The notes: generated from the letters alone by a model not told the origin. Shown: positions 48,113 through 61,529, counted from the stretch's first letter. The stretch is 64,000 nt of DNA from Vespa crabro (GCF_910589235.1 NC_060976.1:2833588-2897587), one strand, 5' to 3'. Made by a program: numbers and translations.

Positions 48113-49579
48113 GCCAGCGCTCTGCTCCTGCCAGCTGTCACTATAAACTGCAAGTCCCATAGTAATTTATTATCAAAAAATCAGAATAACAATGCGGACA
48201 CTAAAATGATGCAACAAAACAGTCAAGTTCCAGAAAAAACCAAAAATGTGCAAAAACTCGAACATGTGGGAAGTAAGGGTAGAACGTCAAAAGCATCAAT
48301 GAAAACGATAAATGCTACGGTAGGAAATAAGGATTCGTTATTAAGTACCATTACCACAACGCCGGACGTTGCTGTTGCCGCTACTAGAATGAGCTCTTCG
48401 ATGAAGAAAAACAACGATAATAAAGACAATTTAAAATCAAATGATCAACCATTGACCAAAAGTTCATCGTCGATCGCCGTTACGAATAAGACAAGTACTA
48501 CGTTTGGTAGCGTGCGAGGTGTTAATAGCTGCGTCGGTAATGTGACCCACGGAAGTAGTGCAAAAGTAAAGGATTATTCTGTAAAAAAGTTTTCTAACGA
48601 AATCGATTCGAAATTAAATAATTATCAAATGCAGGTGGATTACAAAGAAACGTCTGTAACGAATCAGGATTACAAAAGTCGAAGTAGCAACACAATGACC
48701 AACTTGCCAACGAGATTTTCTAATCAAACGTCCATCCAAGCTTTGCATCGAGAAAATCATATGACTTTTAATGTTCATTCTCGTCCAGTGTCCAGAAACG
48801 ATAATACAGCATTTGCAGTGGCTAGAAAGGCTTTGGAGCAACAGAATCCAGTAGCAAAAATGGCACCAATCAATTTCCCTCCATTGCGCGCACCACAGAG
48901 TATAGTTAACGTGCGGCATCCATCTGTAACCGAAGCTAGGATAAAGCACAACGAGATAAGTGGTCTAAATATCAAGTCAAAATTGAACGTATCAAGCTCT
49001 TTGCAAAGTGGCATGAAAGATTTGGAACACAGCAGGCAAACTTTTCATAATTATGGTACCTCGCAAATTGCTGGGATACCGAATGTTCAGAATCTGAGCA
49101 ACGTTACGGCAAACATTTCGGCATATCCTAGGCCCGATTCATTTCCACAGCCAACCGTTGCTAGTGTGCTATTCCCGGAGACAGCACAGTTTCCTCAATC
49201 TCCTCCGTTCAGTACAACGCAAATTGGTCAACTAAATCAATATCAGACTTATGATCCTAGTAGTTTTGCTACTACCCCAGTGAGCGTTAATCCGGTGATC
49301 CCTCAGTTCTCAGCGGAAAGTTCTATGCCATATCCGCAATACGAGAATCCTCCTCAATTCGTGCAACCAAATCATTATCCGCCCGCAGATATGGCGAGCA
49401 GTCAATATCAATATCAACCTCCAGGAGTTGGTCAAATACAAGATTCACCGATGTTCATCCAAAGCCTGCAAAGTCCAATAACCGTAGCGGATCAATACGC
49501 AGCAGCTCCGAATTATGCCAGGGCAGTCAGGGCCGAGCTGATGCCTCGTTTAAGAAGACCACCAAGATTTAATAAGTAA
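48113..49579 (+). CDS. In-frame 488-codon open extension after the loquacious stop
   Basis: Directly after the loquacious UGA the same frame is open from GCC at 48113 to the stop at 49577-49579. The first ATG, a doublet, is at 48206, giving 457 aa if translated separately. The sequence is far less AT-rich than true intergenic DNA here, lacks runs, and looks protein-coding. It has a Ser/Thr/Asn-rich first half, a middle segment FPPLRAPQSIVNVRHPS, a Pro/Gln/Tyr-rich second half (YPQYENPPQFVQPNHYPP) and a basic end, RAELMPRLRRPPRFNK. No known domain is recognised, and the composition suggests disorder. It could be a readthrough or alternatively spliced C-terminus of Loquacious, a second cistron, or an unusual 3'UTR. 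Coding status is judged likely; the mode of expression is open. Confidence 0.55.
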   Translation, partial: ASALLLPAVTINCKSHSNLLSKNQNNNADTKMMQQNSQVPEKTKNVQKLEHVGSKGRTSKASMKTINATVGNKDSLLSTITTTPDVAVAATRMSSSMKKNNDNKDNLKSNDQPLTKSSSSIAVTNKTSTTFGSVRGVNSCVGNVTHGSSAKVKDYSVKKFSNEIDSKLNNYQMQVDYKETSVTNQDYKSRSSNTMTNLPTRFSNQTSIQALHRENHMTFNVHSRPVSRNDNTAFAVARKALEQQNPVAKMAPINFPPLRAPQSIVNVRHPSVTEARIKHNEISGLNIKSKLNVSSSLQSGMKDLEHSRQTFHNYGTSQIAGIPNVQNLSNVTANISAYPRPDSFPQPTVASVLFPETAQFPQSPPFSTTQIGQLNQYQTYDPSSFATTPVSVNPVIPQFSAESSMPYPQYENPPQFVQPNHYPPADMASSQYQYQPPGVGQIQDSPMFIQSLQSPITVADQYAAAPNYARAVRAELMPRLRRPPRFNK

Positions 49580-50215
49580 ATTAGAGATATTTTCCAATGA
49601 CACTAATTTCTACCGTTCTACCAAAATACTCTATCAACGAAAACTGGAACTTGTACTGTTAGAAATGTGACTTTTGGGAGTCGACTATGGGACACGACTT
49701 TATGTTTTTTTTTTTACACTTCGATATTTAATCTAGACTCTCTCAGTATAGATATAATATCTAAATAAGTCTCTTATATCGAAGGGCTTTCTTTTTGTTT
49801 TTTTTTTTTTCCTACGTAGGTTGCGACACGTCCATGTCGAATTTATTCATATAACCATAATTAATCCTCGTATAATCTCGCGAGAAAAAGATGAGATAAA
49901 AATTATTTCAATTATTGATCCAACTTGAAATGGATTTTAACTAATCTGAATCGTGATGGCGATTTAATCGTCTAAAATAACGATAGGATATAATAGGTAT
50001 TTGAATGAATTCGCAAAGAATAAGGACATCGCATATTGGGCGACCATTTCAGTATGAACTTTAATTAAATGATATTAAATCGACGTCGCCAAAAATTTTC
50101 TAATACGCCATTGATAAGTGACACGGCAGGGGACAGCGCTTTAAGTTCGACTATAAACAATAATATGGCGTAATTTATCATTGTTGCGAATATATACGAG
50201 CGATGAGGGAGAAAG

Positions 50216-50246
<31 letters not shown>

Positions 50247-50926
50247 AAAAGAAAAATGAAACAAGAAACAAAAAGAAAAGAAAAAGAAAATGAAGATTAA
50301 CAATCTGCAACAAATTTATCAAACTGTAAATAAATTGTAAGCGCAGATGAAAAGGGGGAAAAAAAAAAAGAAGAAGAAGAAGAAGAAAAAAAAAAAGGGA
50401 AAAGAAAAAATAGTCATACGTCTTATATTATAAAATAATAAAATATTGGTCGAGGAACGTATTCCGACCTAACTTATTTTCGAATCTCGCGTCAATTTTC
50501 AACGTGGACGAAAGTAAGGCTGTGCCAGCGCGTGTCGCGCAGGAGTTTCGAGTTTTCGCGAACAAACGGGTACGAAACAATCGCGTTCACGTCGTGTACG
50601 TTGAATATGACAGACGAATGAATACTGTGAAATAAAACGAAATAAAGAGAAAATGAGAAAAGCGTTAAGTTAAAAGAAAGAGAGGTTCGTGATGTCTTGT
50701 AATACAAGTTCTAATATTGTGAGAATGAATGGTATTCTACTACAAGCTATACTTTGCATAGAATTAGTGGGAAGTTTTCCAGTATTTACAGTAAATAAAC
50801 TTAGGTTCATAGCTATGTTTTTAATGTGCTTCACTATTTACAATTAAATTGTATTGAGGGTGACAGCGTTGTGACACGCTGTTGTATAAAGTCAGAACTG
50901 CAGTTACATTTCAATGATAGAGAATG

Positions 50927-50934
<8 letters not shown>

Positions 50935-50988
<54 letters not shown>
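50935..50988. repeat. (GA)n microsatellite
   Basis: About 27 GA units between the putative loquacious 3'UTR and the repeat-rich gap. Confidence 0.95.
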
Positions 50989-50989
<1 letters not shown>

Positions 50990-51740
50990 ATGGCACAATT
51001 ATAAGTTCGAATTTTAATAAGACGAAAAAAAAAAGAAAGAAAAAAACAGAAAAGAAAACAAAAGAAAAAAGAAGAAACACACAAGGGACATAAGAGATGA
51101 ATAATAAATATGCCGTTTACTGTATTCTCTTTGCTCGCAAGCACTAACAGTTACATCTCTCTACCAAATGCATATGCACAGTGCAAACTTAGCTTTTGCC
51201 AATCGTATTATAATTATAATAATACGCGATCTTGGCATAATGTAATATTTCAATGGTGTATGTTTTTTCTTTATTATGGTACCTCATAAACTCATAAGCA
51301 TCACTTATATGCGTATGGTTAATCTATAAGGATTCCGTACTAAGTACACATCACATGACTTAGGAACATTTTACACTTGTGTATATTCAACTTCTTCGAA
51401 TTGCCTTTGTACTATGTTGACGTTATCGTATATGAGATTTTCTAAAAATGAAAACTTTGCAAAACGAAACATAACAAAACGAAGAAGAAGAAGAAGAAGG
51501 AAAAAAGAAGAACAAGAAAAAGATAAGAAGGAGGAGAGAAAAAAAATACAGGAAAGAAAAAAAGGAAAAAATGAGAAAAGCGAAAAAAGGGAAAATTATA
51601 TAAATGGTCATGTAAAAGAACATGCATCATGTGCCCGACACATTAACAAACGTGTATACGCTTGTATGCACACACGTACATATTGCGCTGCTATTCGAAG
51701 ATTTTCATTTGTTATCTTTTCTTTATTTTTCTCTCAAAAA

Positions 51741-51772
<32 letters not shown>

Positions 51773-52035
51773 AAAAAACAAAAAGAAATCAAAATTCGTT
51801 CGTTGATAATGATAATAATTCGTTTCTTTGCTATTTCCAAATGTCGATTTTCTTCGTGCCCATCGACAAATTTTTTTAATAGATATATTTTAACTCTTAA
51901 AGAAAAAGTGTGTGTGTGAGCGAGAGAGAAAGAGAAAGGGAAAAATAGAAAAAGAAACCACGTTAATCTCGTGGATAAAAAATAAAACAAAAAAAATATG
52001 ATGTATGCATATCGACGATTTTTTTTTCTTTTTTT

Positions 52036-52070
<35 letters not shown>

Positions 52071-52954
52071 ATACTAAATACGACTGAGAGTTACGGTCTC
52101 AGATCAGATTAAATACGATTACGATTGTACGAGTTTTTTTTTGATATTGTTACGATAATTCGACGAATAATCTGTGATATATTCTTCTTGATCTATTACG
52201 TGTTCTACGTGTCACATATTTCTCGTAGTATTTTCCTTTCTTTTTATTTCTATTTTCTTTTTCTTTTTTTCTTTTTTTTTTTTAATTTTCTCTTTTAGAT
52301 ACACGATCGTACGAATGTACATACGTAACCGTGACACGACGGTAGCTTAAAAAGACGGGGGCCGCAAAAGAGACACAAAGAGACGAAAATGTGCCGCGTG
52401 ACGCGTGCTTGGATACAAAATCGACAGTACAAAAATTTGTAAGAAACGAATTAAAAAGAAAAAAAGAGAAAAAGAAAATAGAAAAAAGAAAAAAGAAAAA
52501 AAAAGTCAGGACGTCTGAGAAGGAGAGAGAAAACGAGTGATAGAAAGAAGGCGTACTGACGCCTTCCTTGCCGAGATTTTTTCGACGAAAATAAATGAAA
52601 AATGAAAAAAAAATCTAACTTACATATAGGCGCCATCTTTCTTAAAAGAAAACGTCGCCGTTGGGTTGCGTCTGACCCATTTTTGCGACAATACATTAAC
52701 ACATATGTATATATATATATACACACACACACACCCACCCCCACATATACACATACATACATACATATGTACAAACATGGACACATACATTCAATAATTG
52801 GGCGCTTGTTTCGTACATTTTGGAAAATAAGCATTATTTAGATGCAAAGTATAGAATTGTATATGCGTGTAATGGACCTGCATTGCTAGAATGTTAACAC
52901 GAACAGTATTCTTATAAGCGGAGAGATTTGTTCTTTTTTTTTTTTTATTTATTT

Positions 52955-53006
<52 letters not shown>

Positions 53007-53057
53007 CTCCGGATCATAATCTAGAGAGAGAGAGAGAGAAAGAGAAAATGAGAGTGA

Positions 53058-53089
<32 letters not shown>

Positions 53090-53341
53090 GTGAGAATGAA
53101 AATGAGAGTAAAAGCTCATAAAACTCGTTTAAAAAATATAAACGAGAAAAATATAATAATCTAATTGCGAAACGAGCCGATTTTGCTCTTTATATATTGC
53201 TGCAAGGAGGCTATCCTTGCGTATATCTCTGTGATTATTTAAATGTATATGCGCGTCCGATCTAAGTGAACGGCGTTTATTTATAACTTCTACCCTTTTT
53301 TTACAATATTCAAAGAGGGAAAGAAGAAAAAAAGGAAACGA

Positions 53342-53394
<53 letters not shown>

Positions 53395-53961
53395 GGGAAG
53401 AAGAGAGTAGAAAAAAATTTATTAGAAAAGGATCAATCGTATGCGATTCGAGCTTCCGACGATTTGTCCTATATGATATAATACGACGTACATATACATA
53501 CATATGTATAATATTATATATGTATGTATATTTATAATTTGGCTCGTACAAAAAGACTGCGTTTTTGTCTATTTAGGTTTCCGTGATTTTAAGGCGGAGC
53601 TATGTACGAGGATTTTATGAACGAGCGAGCGAACGAGCGAGCGAGCGAACGAATGAACGAGAGAGAGAGAGAGAAAGAGAGAGATATATATATATATAGA
53701 AAGAGAGTGAGAGACAGAGAGAGAGAGAAAGAAAGAAAATCTAAAATGCATTTTTTTTTGCATCATCGACTCGGGCTACCATCATCGTTATTAGTATCTT
53801 TTTCTATTGTTATATGTACGAAGATGATAAATCGATGAATGTGTGATCGTTTAATGTGCGATCTTTAATGATAGAGGAGAAAAACAAATATATGTATATA
53901 CATACACACACGTATATATATGTATGTATACATACATATATATATATATAGAGAGAGAAAG

Positions 53962-54017
<56 letters not shown>

Positions 54018-54849
54018 TGGTGATTGTAAAAGTAATCTAAGTAATAAAACTAAAAAGAAAAGAATTGATTTATTATATAATTAATTATAAGGGTTACATA
54101 ATAAAGTAATTCTTTTTTCTTTTCTATCTCTTTTTTTTTTTTTTTTTGTAATTTAACTTTTCCACTTAAACCACTTTTCTAATCACCTATTTATACATAT
54201 ATACACACACAAATATATATATATATATATATATGTATATGTATATGTATATGTATATAAATATATAAAGAAATGAACAAATGTAATAAAGAAGGACGAA
54301 TGAAGGATGTATACATGTATGTACGTGTGCGTCTGTGCGAATGAAAATTTATCGTATATGAATGTATGTATGTATTATTTAGATAAAAAGGAAAAAAAAA
54401 TAAAGAGAGAGAGAGAGAGAGTGAGAGTGAGAGTGAGAGTGAGAGAGAATTTGTGAGTTCTTAAATTTAAAAGATGTGCATTTCGTATGTATGCTTTTCT
54501 ATGTACGTACACGTACATAGTATCGTTTTAGCATAAATGTGAAAGTAAGAAAGAGCGAGAGAGAGAGAGAGAGAGAGTGAGAAAAAGATTCTTTGTTGAT
54601 AAATAAACGACGAAGGTGAAGGAATATCAATCTTCTTCATTTGGACGAAAGGAGAAAAGATCGTGAGGGTGTCTTCGACACGATCCTTCGAAGAACGATC
54701 CTCTCTATCTTTTTTTCATCATGTCTTATAGCTCGGAGCAAAAAACGTAGCCTCAAACTCCTTTCCATTTGCCCCGACTCCCCCCACTCTTTAACGCTTA
54801 ACTAACTTTTAGAAAGTTGTGACGTGAAATCGTTGAAGGGGCGGAAAGA

Positions 54850-54908
<59 letters not shown>

Positions 54909-54984
54909 TACACATGTACATATATATGAAACGAGCTAGAAGGCCAAAATGAAGAAGACTAAGACTAAAATGACGACAATGATG

Positions 54985-55007
54985 ATATAATGATGATGAT
55001 GATGATA

Positions 55008-55040
<33 letters not shown>
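54985..55040. repeat. (GAT)n trinucleotide repeat
   Basis: About 18 GAT/TGA units with two interruptions. The minus-strand serine-rich frame over it is a shadow. Confidence 0.9.
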
Positions 55041-55041
<1 letters not shown>

Positions 55042-55127
55042 CAATGTAAAAAATATGATTACGCGCGTATCGACTTCATCGCCCACCAAATTTTTCATAA
55101 ATTCCTCTTACAATTAGCGTGATAAAG

Positions 55128-55130
<3 letters not shown>

Positions 55131-55186
<56 letters not shown>
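55131..55186. repeat. (TA)n microsatellite
   Basis: About 28 uninterrupted TA units followed by A-rich sequence. Confidence 0.95.
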
Positions 55187-55189
<3 letters not shown>

Positions 55190-56156
55190 TATATATATAA
55201 AAAAAAGAAAAAAAGAAAAAAAGAAAAACCGGAAAAAGAAAACCAATAAAAAAAGGAGAAAAAAAAAAGAAAAGGACGATAAATTATTCTTTGTAGATAT
55301 GGTAATAAAAGGGATGTGTCCTTTTTTTTTTGTAACTCTTCGTTGCGTTAAATAAGTTCGTATTGAAATATTTCGCGAGAAAGGGGTGGGGGGATGGGAT
55401 GGGGTGGGAGGGGTGGTCGAAGTGAGAGTCGGTCATTTTTGGATTCGAGTTCGATCTAACTTATCTATGTATATATGTATATTGAGACACGAGCGGAGTA
55501 AAAATAGACGATATACAGTCACGACGACACACGCGCGTTACTTTAGGGACACGTGTCTCTTCGTGTTCATCGATATTTGATGCTACGCAAAAATAGGTTC
55601 GATTTTCGATACTCCTCTTTCGAACTGATCTCGGCCAATCGAGTTTCATGTCCGATTGTTGATAGGTGTATGTAGAAAAAAATTTTGTTGCTTTTCTTTT
55701 TTTTTTTTTCTTTCTGTTTTTTTCTCTTTTTTTTCCCCCTAAGTTCGCCCGCTTGCACCCAATTATTTTTTTCCTACATTATTACCTTGTAATCCTTTCA
55801 CTATTATTTTTCTCTCAATTTTTTTTCTCTTTCTTTCTTTCTTCCTTCTTTTTTCTTCTCTTTTCTTTTCTTTTCTCGTTTACTTCTACATTCTCCCGAA
55901 AGGATACGTGGTTACTGTGCGCAAATCTTTTCTTTCTTTTTCTTTTTCGTTTTTTTTTTCTTTTTCTTTTTTTTTTTTTTTTTTTTTTCGTTTTCTTCTT
56001 TTCTTTCAGTTTGTAAAATAATGTTTCGATGCCGGCCACGTATCGGATAAAATGTACGTAGTATTTTTAATACGAGAAGATAGTAAAATTTGTCTATCTT
56101 TTTTTTGTTTCCTTCTTCTTTTTTTTTTTTTTTGTTCTTTTTTCCTCTATCTCTCT

Positions 56157-56199
<43 letters not shown>

Positions 56200-57979
56200 T
56201 TTGCATCTCTGTCTCCGTTCTCGGTATTATTATACGTTTAAACTTTTCTTTCTCCTCTTCATTTATTTAAATCCCTTTTACGTTTATAAATAAAATACTT
56301 ATCGTTTCGCAGATTCGATAGGATGTACTAGCATATGAACACGGACATAGCATACAGATAACGACTTTAAATCGATTTAACGAGAGGCCCTTTCTATACG
56401 TATCGCGTATAAATATATATAACCAGGCAAGGTTGTTCTATGTATGATTGTGCGTGTAACATTGTTAATAAATCGATGATGCTTATGAAAGCTTTTTTTC
56501 CCTACAGTTTTGTTCCAATCGTAATCGCGAATACAACCTCCTTACAAAATCGAACGACTATCATTGAGGACTATTGGATTTCGATTTCTTTCTTTCTTTC
56601 TGTTCTTTTCTTTTCCTTTTTTTTTTCTTTTTCTTTTTCCTTAAGCGAAAACATCGATATCTCTTTTTATGTTCCCTTTCTTTCTTCCTTCTTTCTTTTT
56701 TCTTTTTTTTTTTTTTTTTTTTTTTTTAAGATACTCCTACGCAACTGTAAACTGTAATTATTTATTCATTATTAAATAATACAAAGTCATTAATTATTTT
56801 AAGGACAATTATGTTATATTACGAGTGTAAATAAAAATATTTTCTTTAACTAATTAATTTTGCTTGAATCGACGAGTTAAAACGTATAATATATATTTCC
56901 GTGCAAACATCGCGCCGCTGTTTCGTAACATCACGATCCTAACATACATCCACTTCTAAAGAGAAGATTTTTCTTTCGAGCCAATGTCGTTTTAGACTTG
57001 TTCTTTATTGCCGTTCGCGACCTACTTTAAATTTGTATACCACTCGCATGGTTCAATATTACTTAAAGTGGAATAGGTAATATAAATAAAAAAATAACAA
57101 AAAAAAAAAAGAAAGAAAGAGAGAAAAGAAAAAAAAAAAAGAAAAGAAAAGGAAAAAGTAAAAAGAACAGATCGCTCATAAGATATCCCTTTTAAAAATT
57201 GAGTTTTCTGATTAACGAGAATTAAAATACAATCATCTCAATATCTAATGATCCGATTTTCTATCGTCAATGGATATGAATAATGGAGTCTATTAAAGTC
57301 GTTAGGAAGTTCTTTCATGCAACACGATTCGAGGACAGTTTAGAGACTGACTGTTAGTTGTTATATAGAGCGTATTGTTACATTATAAGTGATATAATTA
57401 AGGAAAGAAAAAGCAGGAAATCGCTATTCATTATCTGCTCGATTTTCGATCTTAGAAATGTATATGTATTTACGTGGTAAAGACTCGTTAAAGTTAAAGG
57501 AATAAGAAGAAGAAGAAGAGAGAGAGAGAGAAAGAGTTAATCGTAGAGCCATTATTAGCACGCCTCTTGACGTTTAATGTCTTCGGCATGGAACAGGGTT
57601 CAAAGTAACAACAAGAATTTAAAGTTCGATATTATCGAGACAATGACTCGACGATAAATTTATGTACTAAAATTACTACCTTTTGGGTTCTTGACTTTCA
57701 GTTTTTACCTAGTCATACACATAGAAGACTTTGCGCTACTGGTAAGATCGATAAGACGGATATTATTATGAGTTATGGTCTCTAAAGGCTTTACGAAGAA
57801 GTAAAGGTTCAACGCTTCTACGCTAAGATTAGATATACAACGTGCATACGTTCTAACATACTTACAATACATATATACATACATACGTGTCACCTCATTC
57901 GATGTCAAATGATATTATTCGTAATTTTTTACAACATCTCGTTGATATGTCACCTTTATTGATTTATGTATTATGCATA

Positions 57980-57981
<2 letters not shown>

Positions 57982-58049
<68 letters not shown>
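57982..58049. repeat. (TTA)n trinucleotide repeat
   Basis: More than 20 TTA units. A similar (TTA)n run lies at about 39749-39806 in the tra2 last intron. Confidence 0.95.
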
Positions 58050-58929
58050 GTTAAAGGAAAATAAACACGTTTCGAATAAACACAAATTGTGTCTTTTCAG
58101 AGTCGCATCTATTTAAAATCTTTTAAGATATTTATGCCACGTCTTTTTATAACGTTCGCTAAAAACTGAGTTCTTCTTATAATTCATCGTTTTCTTTTTT
58201 CTTTCTTATCTCTTTTAGAAAGATCTTAGAATTATGCAAGAAATCGTGGCTCTAAATATAATATAATCAAATTCGCTCGCGAAGAATATATAAACATATG
58301 CCAATGGATAGCATTATTCATTTTTTACGACATACGTGTCGTTACGTTGTTGATTCCTTAAAAAGAAAAAAAAAAAAAGAGAAAAAAATAAGATAATGAA
58401 TTTTTACATAAGTAAAAAAATAATAAAAAATATATTTTCGCGTTCATTTTATTTAAATGATCATTTCTCTTTTTACCGTTGATTGATAGTAAGTGACTCG
58501 TTAATAAAGATAGGGCAACCTGTTGAATGACGAAGCCATCTACTCTGTATAACGAATAACCTTCGAATATTCAATATTTGAGTAATTACAAATGACAGTC
58601 ATTATGCAGGGGAATATTATCTAAGAGATAGAAGAAGAAGTTAACATTAAAAACAGATAATAAATAATACGTGTCAAATTGTTCAATGGCATATAATGGC
58701 GTCATCGAAAAATATTTGTATAATGAAATATTGAAATTTCGTTAACTCTTCATAGATATCCAAGGTTACATATTCGTTTTGATTAACGTTCATGTTTTCT
58801 CTTTCTCTCTCTCTCTCTCTCTCTCTATCTTTCCTTTTTATTTCTTGCTTTTTTTAAACTTTCTTTTCTTTCTTTTTTTTTTCATTTTGCATTATCAAAA
58901 CTCGTTTGAATTGTTGTTGGAGGGGCTTA

Positions 58930-59050
58930 TTCGCGCGCGGTGGAATTTGACGCGCATGCGCCAAAAACGACGTGTTTTAATTGGCTCGGAGCTGTGAATG
59001 TGCGCGCAGTTCGAGTCACGTTTCGATGGAGCACCCGCGAGTTCAGTAGC
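58930..59050 (+). promoter_or_regulatory. CpG-rich promoter with NRF-1/Ewg palindrome and initiator
   Basis: This is the most CpG-rich stretch in the window. It contains GCGCATGCGC at 58952-58961, a perfect NRF-1 (insect Erect wing) site, an inverted CCAAT box (ATTGG at about 58980), CACGT-type E-box sequence at about 59017, and an arthropod initiator TCAGT at 59043-59047. Downstream sequence is stop-rich 5'UTR. The orientation is inferred from the initiator and from the splice donor at 59804. Confidence 0.65.
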
Positions 59051-59803
59051 CGCCGTGCGGCCGCGTGCATTCGTTGAGATTTTCGGTTAGTTCGTATCTT
59101 CTCTTAGTAAACGCGTATTTTGACAGAATAGTTTCCTATGCACATATACACAGGTACACACCATATATATATATATATTTATATATTTCTTTTCCACATC
59201 TCTATTATACATTTATCACTATTCATTTATTTTCTCGTATTCACGACATATTTTCTCATCTCCATTTTTATTTTTCTTCCATATTATTTTTGTAATATAT
59301 ATATCTATATATGTATGTATATATATATATATGTGCGTAGTTAAAGTTACGTGAAATATATGCGTAGTGTCATAGACACAAAGAGACAGCGAAAACAAGT
59401 GACAATCGCCTTATATTACTCTTATTCAAAGAGAGCTAAGAATGTGTTGTCCGTGGCTTTGTTAAAACTTTTCAAAAGTCGACCGTAAGTTTTCCTTTTA
59501 TTTTCTTTACTTTTCTTTTTTTTTTCTTTTTTTCTTTTTCCCCTTTTCCGTCGTGCGCGTTGCAGTGTTAAACAGCAAAAGAATAAGAAAAAGGAAGGAA
59601 GAGGAAGAAGAGGAAGATTGGAAAGAAAAGGGACAAAGAATAGTGCATGAGAAAAGTTAAGAAACGTATAGCCGATTCTTGGCGTAGTTACAACGACGGA
59701 AGTCGTCATATCGAACGTGTTCGTACGTGTCTTCTTTCACGAAGAAGAATTTTCAACGAGATCTTCAACGTCTTTATAAACATCGTCAGCATCCGAGTGA
59801 TGA
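59045..59803 (+). other. First exon of a gene running off the right end
   Basis: From the initiator at about 59045 the sequence runs to a strong donor GTAAGT (59804). The last bases before the donor are ATGA, so either the start codon ATG at 59800-59802 sits at the very end of the exon, or the in-frame ORF from 59647 (MRKVKKRIADSWRSYNDGSR, Arg-rich) contributes about 52 codons. No product can be named. No second exon is recognised before 64000, implying a first intron over 4 kb, common for developmental or neuronal genes. Confidence 0.45.
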
Positions 59804-60394
59804 GTAAGTTTTCAATAATATTATTTCCTTAGAATATGTCCTCCTTTTCTCCATTTGTTAATGTTCCAAAGTAACGTACATTATTTATTTATAGGTTATA
59901 CGTATGTAGGATCGGTTTATATTTTTTTTTTTTTCTTTTCTTCTTCCTTTTTTTTCCCCCCTTTTCTTTTCTTTCTTTTTCCTTTTTTTTTCGGCATTTC
60001 GAAGAAAAAATAATTTCGTCGCGTAGATGTATTTCTACGAATTTCGAAGCTCGTCGAAAGAACGAGGATTTCTTTTTTTTTTTTTTTTTCTTCGATTGAA
60101 AATATATTTTCCCGTATATACATATACATATGTATTTGTATATATATAGATTCGTACAAACGTACTGCGTTTAATCCTTAAATACGCATGAACGGATGGG
60201 ATAAGATTTATTTTTTCGAAAAGTCATATGGAACTATTCGATCATTTTGAAATAACGTCGTGGGATATAATCGAAGTATTCTCGTTTGAAAATATTAATT
60301 TTATTCAATTTACGATGTATTGCGTATAAAGTTTTAAGTGTCCGTGGAGAGTGAGGTTAAGTATCATAATAATTTAACGTCGTTACATCGTCTT

Positions 60395-60449
<55 letters not shown>

Positions 60450-61529
60450 ATAAACGAATTCATTTCGAACGAGCATCAAACTCGTTGTTAGATTATTTAT
60501 CAATTATATGAAAATATTAAATGTTATAGATGATACATATACGACAGAAATAATTATTTCATGTCAAAACTCGTGTGTTTCCAATATAATATATTAAACG
60601 AAACGAGATATTCCCTTATCATTGGTTTCTCTCTATTAGTCGTAGAAACTTATGACACATTTAAATAATAATAATTACGAGGCTAATCGTGAAACGAATC
60701 GTAAACATCGTATTGGCATACATAAATGCTAATTCTTAATAGAGAATATTTTTTTCAATAATGCGTTAAACTTCGTGACTTCGTAATTCCATTGTTTCCG
60801 TTGTTTTCTTTATTTATTTATTTTTCTCATTTATTATTCAGTAAACGTTATTATCATTAAATTATATATTCAATCGCATTTCTATCAGATATATTTTTAC
60901 TTTGTTCCTTTCTTTTTTTTTTCTTCTTTTATTTTTTTTCTTTTCTTTCTTTCTTCGTTTTTTTTTTTTCCTTTTTTTGTTTTTTTCCCCCGCCATAATA
61001 AAATCTGTACGAAAGCGGGAAATATGAAATACTCCATTAGATTTGATCGAATTAATACGATAATGTTCTTCACGGACGGTATTCTAATGGACGTTTGAAC
61101 GAGTACAAATGCAAAATTTAAATATAAATATTTATAGTCTTTAATCAACATTAAAATTTATTCGTTTGCAATTTTTCAATTGACCATATTCCATTCGCAA
61201 GACCGATAATTTTGTTTTTTCCTTTTCTTCTTCTTTTTTTTTTTTTTTTTTTGTTTTTTTTTCTTCTTCTTCCTCTTCTCTTTCTACGTATCATTCAATT
61301 ATATTGGATCGTCTAAAAGCATCGATAGTTTTGTTCAGAAATTCAATACATAATTCAGTTCTTGTCCACCATTATCTTTTCTATCGTTTATGAGATTAAG
61401 TAATGCCAATGGGACGTTTTTACGATAACGATATTGAGTGCTTTTTAAATTTCACTTCGCGGATCATAGGTATTCTACATACTACATATATCAATAAAGC
61501 TTTTGTCGTTTTAAACGATCGTTTTTTTC

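Larger units (their letters stand above)
49580..58900. other. Nine-kilobase noncoding, microsatellite-rich region
   Basis: No supportable exon. The left part probably includes the loquacious 3'UTR, with AATAAA-type signals near 50437-50445 and 50635-50645. CpG-containing, less AT-rich patches lie at about 50460-50600 and 52310-52420. The repeats are (GA)n at about 50935-50988, 53020-53100, 53346-53392 and 54403-54445, TA runs at about 53970-54014, 54852-54902 and 55131-55186, (GAT)n at about 54985-55040, (CT)n at about 56155-56194, and (TTA)n at about 57982-58049. All frames listed across these are repeat translations. Confidence 0.6.
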
